Assembly: GCA_026014615.1 (NCBI GenBank)
Contig: JAOZHZ010000004.1
Location: 124,001 to 188,000, forward strand
DNA from: Candidatus Bathyarchaeota archaeon
Lineage (GTDB): Archaea; Thermoproteota; Bathyarchaeia; Bathyarchaeales; Bathycorpusculaceae
Length of the DNA stretch: 64,000 nucleotides
Reading direction: 5' to 3'
How positions within the stretch are numbered: position 1 is the stretch's first letter; each line of letters begins with the position of its first letter. Position numbers and translations under genes: made by a program. Positions 8,797 through 15,864 of the stretch are shown here, one piece after another. A model generated the notes under the pieces. The model did not search any database. It worked only from the letters and a program-made list of their open reading frames with translations, and was not told the origin of the DNA.

Positions 8797-10684
8797 GGGG
8801 GTTTGCCTGCCGTTTAAGGATAAGTAGGCTTGAAGCCAAAGCAACAAGCAGAAACAGGATTGCCCATGAAGGAAACTCGGGGACGGAGGGCGAAGGGGCT
8901 GCCGTTGGAGGAGTTGTTTGAGTTGGCTCTGGGCTGGTGGACGGCGTAGGCGAGGCGCTGGGTGAGGGACTGGGTGTTGGCGTAGGTTTTTCAGTCTGCG
9001 GTGGCTCCAAGGAGGCGACGTTGAAAGGCTTGACGGCGGGACAGTGGTCTATGTTGTTGCTGTTAATCACCCAAGGAGTATCCCATATGCCTGCCCCTGC
9101 AACTTCCGAAGCGTTGGAATACCGGGTTTGGTAGTCGCCCCAGTAGTTACCCACTTCTCCGTTATCCCAGAAGTTGCCGACGCCCTCCACGTAGCCGTTT
9201 GGGTACGCCCAAATCCCGGGTATAGAAACGTCTAAGCCGTCTTCCTGCTGGTTGCCTATGAAGTTGTTTTGGGTTATGGTGTTGTTTGAGGCGGTCATGA
9301 AGTGGTCGCTGGCGCTTTTCAGTTGTATACCCCAGCCGGTATTGTTGATAACGGTGTTTTGTAGGATGCGGTTTTGTTCGGCTTCATCGAGCAGGATGCC
9401 TTGGCTGTTGTTGTCGATGTAGTTGGCGTTGACGGTGTTTTGGGTGGTGGAGTACCAGAGTCTGATTGCCCAATCCGTACTTTGGGTGATGCGGTTCTCG
9501 GTTACGTTGTTAAAGGCGCATTCAAAAAAGCCAATGGCGATGCCACTGGTTGCAGTTATATTGTTTTGGCATATCAAGTTGGAGTTGCAGCTTTGTAGGT
9601 CAATTCCTTCGCCGTTGCCTGTCAAAGTGTTTTGGATTATGAGGTTGTTTGAGGAGCTTGAAAGGCGAATGGCGGCGCGTCCCGTGTTTCCCAGAACTTG
9701 AGCGGAAGGTGTCCCGTCAAGACCGTTCTCCAAAAACATGTTCTTTTCAATTTTGTTACTGTTTGAGGATTGAAGGTACAATGCGTTATATTTGTTGTCC
9801 GAGAAGAGGTTTTCAGTTATGGTGTTGTTTTGGGAGTCTACGAGCCATATGCCGTTTCCGTTGCCTTCTATTGAATTGTGGGTTATTGTCACGTTGGAAA
9901 CAGAGACAAGAAGCATAGCTTGACCGTTACCACTCAGATTAAAACCTTGCAGAGTCAGGTCCTTGCAGTTAAACATGGCAATGTAGCCCGCGTCTGCGGG
10001 GACTTCTCCTCCCTGCTGATTGACCAAGTATACGATGGGTTTGCCGTTGACCATATTTGAGGTGTCGATGTCGTTTGTGCTGCTTGATGAATAAGACCCC
10101 GCGGTGAAGAAGTTTGGGGTGTTGTTGTCCATGCGGTTGCTTCGGAGGGTGTTGTTGCCGCAGGAGCCCAAGTAAATGCCGTAAGTGTTGTTCGTAGCAG
10201 TGTTTCCAGTTAATGTGTTACCCGAGGAGAAGTCGTTAAGGTGGATTCCGTAGGTGTTGTTTGACAGGGTGCAGTTAACTACTGCGTTGCTTCTGTGACT
10301 GGAGGCGCCGTAGTAGTACCATGTGAACAAAACGCCGTAGGTGAAGCCGCTGATGTTTAGGTTCTGCAGGGTTATACCGTTGCGTTCTTGAAGAAAAACA
10401 CCAGCCTTGTTGTCTGTTCCCTTGATGCTGTATCCTGCGCCGTCTATGACTGCGTTGTTGCGTTCAATCACAAGCGTATACCCGACAATGTCTTCCGTTA
10501 AGCTGTAGACATTGCCAGTTCGATTTATCGGTGAAAAATCAGGGGAAACGGTTCCGTCCGCCTTGATGATTACAGCGGGTGTAGGCGTAGCCATAGGAAT
10601 GAAATTTGCTTCCGCAAAACCCACAAAAAGCAAACTTATCAGGAGTGAAGAAAGCAAAAGCAAACCAAAAGACCCTTTCTTCAT
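8789..10684 (-). CDS. NosD-type beta-helix surface protein with PEF-like C-terminal signal
   Basis: Start placed at ATG 10684 (MKKGSFGLLLLSS, signal peptide), which gives the ATGA overlap with the upstream gene seen across this operon; the track start adds 11 implausible residues. 631 aa. The mature protein begins after AEANF, carries the INRTGNVYSLTED family block and many short Asn-rich parallel beta-helix rungs, then a NYWGDYQTRY segment. A long Pro/Ser/Thr linker precedes SVPEFPSW, a hydrophobic segment and KRQANPHE. Predicted to be exported and anchored or processed by an archaeosortase-like enzyme; no such enzyme is encoded in this window. Confidence 0.87.
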   Translation of the reverse strand: MKKGSFGLLLLSSLLISLLFVGFAEANFIPMATPTPAVIIKADGTVSPDFSPINRTGNVYSLTEDIVGYTLVIERNNAVIDGAGYSIKGTDNKAGVFLQERNGITLQNLNISGFTYGVLFTWYYYGASSHRSNAVVNCTLSNNTYGIHLNDFSSGNTLTGNTATNNTYGIYLGSCGNNTLRSNRMDNNTPNFFTAGSYSSSSTNDIDTSNMVNGKPIVYLVNQQGGEVPADAGYIAMFNCKDLTLQGFNLSGNGQAMLLVSVSNVTITHNSIEGNGNGIWLVDSQNNTITENLFSDNKYNALYLQSSNSNKIEKNMFLENGLDGTPSAQVLGNTGRAAIRLSSSSNNLIIQNTLTGNGEGIDLQSCNSNLICQNNITATSGIAIGFFECAFNNVTENRITQSTDWAIRLWYSTTQNTVNANYIDNNSQGILLDEAEQNRILQNTVINNTGWGIQLKSASDHFMTASNNTITQNNFIGNQQEDGLDVSIPGIWAYPNGYVEGVGNFWDNGEVGNYWGDYQTRYSNASEVAGAGIWDTPWVINSNNIDHCPAVKPFNVASLEPPQTEKPTPTPSPSPSASPTPSTSPEPTQTTPPTAAPSPSVPEFPSWAILFLLVALASSLLILKRQANPHE

Positions 10685-12240
10685 TCGCTCGCCCTCCGTT
10701 TTTCTACAGGTCGCCACGCCAAACAGGCAGCCAAACCAAACACTGCCGCGATAACCGCCAGAGCACCTCCAATAACCAGTTCCTGAGGCACCGTTTGTTC
10801 ACTATTTGGCGCTTCCGCGGGAAGTCCCGAAGTGGAAAATGCAGATGAGTCAGATGACAGATTTATGGATGGTGCGGGAGGTAGATTTAGTGGCTCAGGA
10901 AAAGCGTAGGGTTCTGAACTCGGCGTGTAGTCGTAATCGACAGTGTAGTTACCATGAATCATTGTAGGAAGCTCGATTTTGTAGGTGGAGCCGTCCGGTT
11001 GGTTGCTCCAGTAGTTTTGGCTCCAGATGTTGTGCCCCGAGTTCCAGCCGCCCACGTCACGGCGGTTGGTAAGGAAGTTGTTTTGGGTTATGGTGTTCTG
11101 GCGGCATCCGTAGCCGATGAATATGGCATAGTTGGTGGTGTTGGCAATTGTGTTCTGGGTGATGGTATTGTTTTCGGTGTAGGATTCCGTAAGGGAGTAT
11201 GTGAAATCTACTCCGTCGGGACTACCTGCGATGAGATTCCCTCGGATGGTGTTGTTTGAGGAAGCAACCAAGTAAACGCCGTAGTGGGGATTGTTTAGCA
11301 TTTCGTTGTGGGCTACGGTGTTATTGAAAGAATCATGGAGTGATACGCTGGTTCGGCATTGGAGAATTTGGTTATTTGAGCCGCTGTTCACCCAGACGCC
11401 ACACTCAAAACCGACAAATTCAACACGTGTTACGGTTACGTTGCTGGTTTTAACGAGTAAGATACCCTTTGAATCATCGCTGCCTGTTCCTAATAAGGTG
11501 TATCCAGCACCGTCCAGTACTATGTTGTCTTTTTCTATCATAATAGAGCCGCTGATGTTGCCCTTGAACCTGTAAACGTCGCCGTCACGCTGAATCTGGT
11601 CTGTGCCTTCCACCGTACCGTCTGAAGCTATACACTTATCCGCAAAGTTGGAGGAAGCTGCAGGGTTTCCAGTTGAGGGAATCGGAGCGTCTATGTTGAA
11701 GCCTACTGTTGTTGGTAAGCTTTGGACGGCTGTGCTGTCTTGGTAGTACTCCATCCAGTGTAGCTCGCGGCTTTCTTCAGACAAATAGTAGGTTGTGCCC
11801 TCAGCGCTTACGGTAACGGTGTGATACCCACGGAATAAACCAGTCAAGTTCACTGAGTAATCCACGGTTTGGTGAGCGTTGGTTAGCCAACCGTCGTTAA
11901 CGGGGATGGTTACGTTGCCTTTGCCGTCCACGCTGTATGTTATAGCTGTGATTTTTCCTAGGCTGGCGTTGGGATAAAGTGTTTCATGGTACATTTTGAA
12001 CCATTCGTCAGGCTTGATTACGGTGAAGTAAAGAAGGATGTTGTTTTCACGGTAGGTTTGGTTGACGGCGGGCTGGTGAATAGTGATTATTGGCGGGGCT
12101 ATTTCAGGTGTTGATGGAAGGTCGTACTGGTAGAAAGGATTTGCCCACGCAGCCTCAAAGGTCCCGTCAACAGCAAACAGCAAAAAAATTACTGTTGAAA
12201 GAGCGATTATTAGGTAAAGGGGTCTGCGTTTCATTGCCAT
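10681..12240 (-). CDS. NosD-type beta-helix surface protein with N-terminal Ig-like domain
   Basis: Start placed at ATG 12240; a TTG at 12243 and an ATG at 12234 are alternatives. About 519 aa. A signal peptide is followed by a beta-sandwich-like region (about 45-170: PPIITIHQPAVNQTYRENNI, then a YSVDGKGN strand) resembling the Ig-like modules of the 61.8-kb propeller protein. A beta-helix part then starts at the EGTDQIQRDGDVYRFKGN block. The C-terminus keeps a membrane segment and WRPVEKRRASE, but the PEF motif is degenerate (TVPQELV). First gene of the operon, directly behind the operator-like promoter at 12290-12342. Confidence 0.85.
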   Translation of the reverse strand: MAMKRRPLYLIIALSTVIFLLFAVDGTFEAAWANPFYQYDLPSTPEIAPPIITIHQPAVNQTYRENNILLYFTVIKPDEWFKMYHETLYPNASLGKITAITYSVDGKGNVTIPVNDGWLTNAHQTVDYSVNLTGLFRGYHTVTVSAEGTTYYLSEESRELHWMEYYQDSTAVQSLPTTVGFNIDAPIPSTGNPAASSNFADKCIASDGTVEGTDQIQRDGDVYRFKGNISGSIMIEKDNIVLDGAGYTLLGTGSDDSKGILLVKTSNVTVTRVEFVGFECGVWVNSGSNNQILQCRTSVSLHDSFNNTVAHNEMLNNPHYGVYLVASSNNTIRGNLIAGSPDGVDFTYSLTESYTENNTITQNTIANTTNYAIFIGYGCRQNTITQNNFLTNRRDVGGWNSGHNIWSQNYWSNQPDGSTYKIELPTMIHGNYTVDYDYTPSSEPYAFPEPLNLPPAPSINLSSDSSAFSTSGLPAEAPNSEQTVPQELVIGGALAVIAAVFGLAACLAWRPVEKRRASE

Positions 12241-12289
12241 CAAAAAAAGATGGTGCCTAATGACCTAAGAGGTTTTTTGTAAGGATTTC

Positions 12290-12366
12290 TTGACCAAAAC
12301 TGAACTTTGACAAATAATGGCTTGGTCAAAGTTTCTTGACCAGAAAGGTATCGACTAATAATTATG
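12290..12366 (-). promoter_or_regulatory. Operator-like promoter of the 12.2-kb surface operon
   Basis: On the plus strand a half-site ttgaccaa (12290-12297) lies before the inverted repeat tggtcaa-agtttc-ttgacca (12323-12342), with an extra tttgaca between them. An A/T-rich TATA-like segment (minus CATAATAATTAG) follows at about 12355-12366. Sequence next to the half-site (minus CAGTTTTGGTCAA) is conserved in the copy at 6963. The layout suggests a dimeric regulator binding near the transcription start. Confidence 0.6.
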
Positions 12367-12502
12367 ATAGAACCTAAAGAATAGCAAAATTATCGAGGTT
12401 TTTGCCTTGAGCACACAAGGAATCTTTTTTGCAGGATACATCGAGCAGCCAATAAAGCTATAAGCATAGCACAGTTAGCCTCAACAAAGACGGGGATTAA
12501 AC

Positions 12503-13306
12503 GTGGTTGAACGAATCGTTGAAAAAGCCATCAAGAAAATTGAAGCAGTCACACCAAATCTTGATGAAATAATCGTCAACCAAGCTGTTTTGGGTCTTGG
12601 CTACACGGCGGTGAAACTGAGTAGCGGACATGCAGGGCTCTGCTACACTTTTGAAACTGAAGTAGCACAAGCCATGTCGCACTGCCAAAAAACTAACTTT
12701 GCCGGAACCATCGCAGGCACCCCTGCCTGTAAGGTAGCTGAAAAGGCAAAATCGTGGGACGTAAATGAAAGCATACTAGGTTTAGCCACTTTAAACGCTT
12801 TATCCCAAATAGCAATAGAAAAAAACCCTGATAACTACACATTCTTTAACGGTGACGCATTAGACCACATCAAATTAACAAAAGAAGACACCGTAGCCTT
12901 AGTTGGCTGCATCAAACCGTTTATCAAACCCATCCAAGAAAAAGTCAAAAAACTCTATGTTCTCGAAAGAACCGTTTCTAGACGTGAGGAAGGCATCCTA
13001 CCAGATACGGCTTGCGATCAAATCTTGCCCACCGCCGATGTCGTATTAATCACAGGAACAGCAATAGCAAACGGCACAATAGACCACCTGCTTAATTCGT
13101 CAACCAAAGCAAAAGAAATCGCCATCATCGGACCTTCAGCAGGTATCCTTCCTGAAGTTCTTTTTGAACACGGAGCCACCATTATAGGCGGAGTCAAAAT
13201 CATAGACACAGACAAAATGATGCAGATAGTGTCAGAAGGCGGCGGCACACCAGCACTCAAAGCAGCAATGCAGTTCGTAACCATCAAACCAAAGCAAACG
13301 CATTAG
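12503..13306 (+). CDS. DUF364-family (putative heavy-metal chelation) protein
   Basis: 267 aa from GTG 12503, preceded by gggg at 12492 and a TATA-like ctataagc near 12458. An N-terminal DUF4213-like part (VLGLGYTAVKLSSGHAGLCYT) is followed by the DUF364 domain with VALVGCIKPFIKPI, a DTACDQILPTADVVLITGTA segment and GPSAGILPEVLFEHG. Family members are described as putative heavy-metal chelation proteins, often beside metal or cofactor genes; the reaction is not established. Cytoplasmic, no membrane segments. Single gene, convergent with the radical SAM gene downstream. Confidence 0.8.
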   Translation: MVERIVEKAIKKIEAVTPNLDEIIVNQAVLGLGYTAVKLSSGHAGLCYTFETEVAQAMSHCQKTNFAGTIAGTPACKVAEKAKSWDVNESILGLATLNALSQIAIEKNPDNYTFFNGDALDHIKLTKEDTVALVGCIKPFIKPIQEKVKKLYVLERTVSRREEGILPDTACDQILPTADVVLITGTAIANGTIDHLLNSSTKAKEIAIIGPSAGILPEVLFEHGATIIGGVKIIDTDKMMQIVSEGGGTPALKAAMQFVTIKPKQTH

Positions 13307-13433
13307 GAAAAACATCGAAGGATTTTGATTCTGAAAAAGGAAGGCAAAAGGCAACTTAGAATCCCTCAAGCCTTCTTGTAAAGCTTTCCAGAGGGTATAG
13401 CAAGAAAAAGGGCTATTTTGTCGAAAAGGGAGC

Positions 13434-14819
13434 TTATGAGAGCTTAATGTGCATTGCTCTGAGGGCATACGCCGCTGATGTTTTCACGGCGGAGATGCCG
13501 TAGGTTCCGCCTCGTCGCATCATCTTTAACACGTAGCCGGGTCTCAGATAGAATTGTTGGTAGGCTTTGTAGCGAAGTTCCGCCAGTTTCTCCATGCTCA
13601 GCCAAGGTGTCTCAAACGTGGGTCCCGCGGTGTCGAACTTGTTGAAGTCTGTGACGCGGAGCCAGCCGTTTTTGATGACTTGGTCATACATGGGCGTGCC
13701 GGGGTAAGGCGTGGCAACGTAGAAGCCTACGTCGTCAGGATTGAGCTGTTTGACGAAATTTATGGTTTCTTTGGCGGTTTTTTCGGTTTCTCCGGGGAAG
13801 CCTAAAACCACGTTTGCTATAGTCATTAAGCCAACGTCGTGGGCGGTTTTCCAAGCTAAACGGGTCTGGTCTAGCTTGATTTTTTTGTTCATGGCGCCCA
13901 AGATTTCTTCGGAGCCAGATTCGACGCCCATCCAAACTGCGATGCACCCTGCGTCATGCATGGTTTTGAGCATTTCTCGGTCTACCATGTCTACGCGGGT
14001 TCCGCAGTCCCAAGTCATGTCTAGTTTGCGTGCGTGGAGTTCTTCGCAGATTTTTAGCACGCGATTGCGGTCAACGGAGAAGGCGTCATCGTAGAAGGTA
14101 ACTTGGTCCACGCCGTACTCGTCATGAAGGAGCTGCATTTCGTCGACTACGTTTTTGGCGCTGCGCCATCGGTAGCCTCTGCCAAACATGCGGACGGTGC
14201 TGCAGAAGTCACACCAAAACACACATCCGCGGCTGGTCATGAGGGGGAAGAGGATTTTGCCCATGCGTTTGAGGTTTTCCAGTGGCATTAGGTGATGTGC
14301 TGGAAAGGGGAGGGCGTCAAGGTCTTCGATTAGGGGGCGGTCGGGGGTGCGGACGATTTTGCCGTCTTTTCCGCGGAATGTGATGCCTAAAACTTTGCCC
14401 AGACTTGCTTTTTCCTGTAGTTTCTCGAGGAGCTCGATGAAGGTTGTTTCTCCTTCTCGTCGGACTACTACGTTTAGGCTGGGGTATTCGTTGAGGGCGT
14501 TTTCGTCCCAGAAGGTAACGTGTGAGCCGCCGAGTATGGTGACTGCGTCGGGGTGGACTTCGCGGGCTATGTCTATGAGTTGCATGGCGGACTTGTAGAG
14601 CAGGGTGGTGGCGGTTAATCCGACGACGTCAGAGGGGACGCTACTGAGGCGGGTTCGGAAGGCGGTGTAATTGAGGTGTTCGGCTTGGCAGTCGATGACG
14701 GTGACTTCGTGCCCTGCTTGTTCGGCGACTGCGCCCAAATATGCGAGCCCAAGCGGTATAAACGGAGGGTGACTGTGAACGCCTAGCGGATAAGGAGGGT
14801 TAACTAGAGTAATTTTCAT
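13434..14819 (-). CDS. B12-binding domain radical SAM protein
   Basis: 461 aa. An N-terminal cobalamin-binding-like Rossmann domain (about 1-140, NPPYPLGVHSHPP and TILGGSHVTF) precedes a radical SAM domain with CxxxCxxC in GCVFWCDFC (about 205-215) for the 4Fe-4S cluster. Further family segments are YDDAFSVDRNR, GVESGSEEIL and VVLGFPGETEKT. It belongs to the BchE/anaerobic-cyclase-like or methyltransferase-type class of B12 radical SAM enzymes; substrate cannot be told. The initiator lacks close neighbours on its strand, so it is probably monocistronic. Confidence 0.88.
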   Translation of the reverse strand: MKITLVNPPYPLGVHSHPPFIPLGLAYLGAVAEQAGHEVTVIDCQAEHLNYTAFRTRLSSVPSDVVGLTATTLLYKSAMQLIDIAREVHPDAVTILGGSHVTFWDENALNEYPSLNVVVRREGETTFIELLEKLQEKASLGKVLGITFRGKDGKIVRTPDRPLIEDLDALPFPAHHLMPLENLKRMGKILFPLMTSRGCVFWCDFCSTVRMFGRGYRWRSAKNVVDEMQLLHDEYGVDQVTFYDDAFSVDRNRVLKICEELHARKLDMTWDCGTRVDMVDREMLKTMHDAGCIAVWMGVESGSEEILGAMNKKIKLDQTRLAWKTAHDVGLMTIANVVLGFPGETEKTAKETINFVKQLNPDDVGFYVATPYPGTPMYDQVIKNGWLRVTDFNKFDTAGPTFETPWLSMEKLAELRYKAYQQFYLRPGYVLKMMRRGGTYGISAVKTSAAYALRAMHIKLS

Positions 14820-14943
14820 GTTGACGTAGCCCTTCTGCAGGGGAATAAAAACATTCGAAGGTAATATATTGTTTTCTTAGAAAACGTGGACGTGCAGGGT
14901 TCTGGGTTTGCAAGGACAGCACGGTTTCGGAAGGGGACTTGTG

Positions 14944-14990
14944 AATTTGTTTGCAGAAACAAATTGATGATTTTTTGTTATTTTTTGTGA
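14944..14990 (+). terminator. Hairpin plus T-rich run without an annotated upstream gene
   Basis: aatttgttt-gcag-aaacaaatt forms a perfect 9-bp stem at 14944-14965. It is followed by gatgattttttgttatttttt, which looks like a plus-strand transcription end. No gene precedes it on that strand, so it may end a short unannotated RNA or belong to promoter control. Confidence 0.35.
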
Positions 14991-15146
14991 CTTTGGGTGT
15001 TGTGGGGATTTTTGTTTTCTGTTGGGCGGTTAGATTTATGATTGCTTTGTAACAACGATAAGCAATAAGTTTTTATTAGTTTAGAGGTTTTTGAAAAGTT
15101 TTATCCAGTAAGCAAATGTACTAGTAAACATTCGTACCATAAAACC

Positions 15147-15155
15147 TATTTAAAT
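15147..15155 (+). promoter_or_regulatory. TATA box of ABC exporter operon
   Basis: tatttaaat is centred about 24 bp before the ATG at 15175, so transcription should begin at or next to the start codon and the mRNA is probably leaderless. Confidence 0.6.
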
Positions 15156-15174
15156 TAAAAACCCATCACCAGCT

Positions 15175-15864
15175 ATGTCACCAGCCATAGAAACCGTGCA
15201 ACTCGAAAAAGAATACGGCGCGGGGCAACTGTCCGTCCATGCACTCCGCAACATCAACCTCCAACTCAGCAAAGGCGAATTCACCGCCATTCTGGGCGCG
15301 TCAGGCTCAGGAAAAACCACCCTGCTAAACATCCTCGGCACTTTGGACCGCCCAACCAGCGGAAAAGTCCTCATAGACGGCAAAGACCTCGCCAGCCTAA
15401 ACGAAAAAGGCTTAGTTAAGCTTAGGCGCGAAAAAATCGGTTTCATATTCCAATTCTACAACCTCATGCCCGTGCTCACAGCCTTTGAAAACGTGGAGTT
15501 GCCTATGATTATTAGCGGGGTGCCCAAAAAGGAAGCTCAGAAACGAGCCGACGAACTGTTAGCCGCTGTCGGTTTACAAGACCGCGCCAGCCCCCGCCCC
15601 GACGAACTCAGCGGGGGACAACAGCAGCGTGTCGCCGTTGCCCGAGCCCTCGCTAACAAGCCGACCGTGATTTTAGCCGACGAACCTACAGGCGACCTTG
15701 ACTCAGCAACAGGCGAACAAGTCCTGAACCTACTGCTGCAACTTTCCAAAAAGCAGGGCACCACAGTTTTGGCGGCTACCCATGACATCTCAATTCTGAA
15801 GCTGGCTGATCGCGCAGTAAGAATGAAGGATGGGCAAATCGTCTCCGACGAAAAACTCAGGTGA
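15175..15864 (+). CDS. ABC transporter ATP-binding protein, MacB/LolD type
   Basis: 229 aa, full length for the family. Walker A is GASGSGKTT (about 42-50), the signature is LSGGQQQR (about 143-150), Walker B is ILADEPTGDLDS and the switch histidine is in ATHD. The N-terminus (ETVQLEKEYGAG) and loop FQFYNLMPVLTAFENVELPM are typical of ATPases that pair with FtsX-like permeases in lipoprotein, peptide or antimicrobial efflux. The next gene, overlapping by GTGA, is such a permease, so the two form one transporter. Substrate unknown. Confidence 0.93.
   Translation: MSPAIETVQLEKEYGAGQLSVHALRNINLQLSKGEFTAILGASGSGKTTLLNILGTLDRPTSGKVLIDGKDLASLNEKGLVKLRREKIGFIFQFYNLMPVLTAFENVELPMIISGVPKKEAQKRADELLAAVGLQDRASPRPDELSGGQQQRVAVARALANKPTVILADEPTGDLDSATGEQVLNLLLQLSKKQGTTVLAATHDISILKLADRAVRMKDGQIVSDEKLR

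Larger units (their letters stand above)
14820..15174. other. Divergent intergenic region with orphan hairpin
   Basis: No ORF is supported here. It holds A/T-rich promoter-like sequence on both sides, with taatatatt near 14862 and tatttaaat at 15147-15155. Between them is a 9-bp hairpin followed by T-rich sequence, described separately. Confidence 0.6.
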
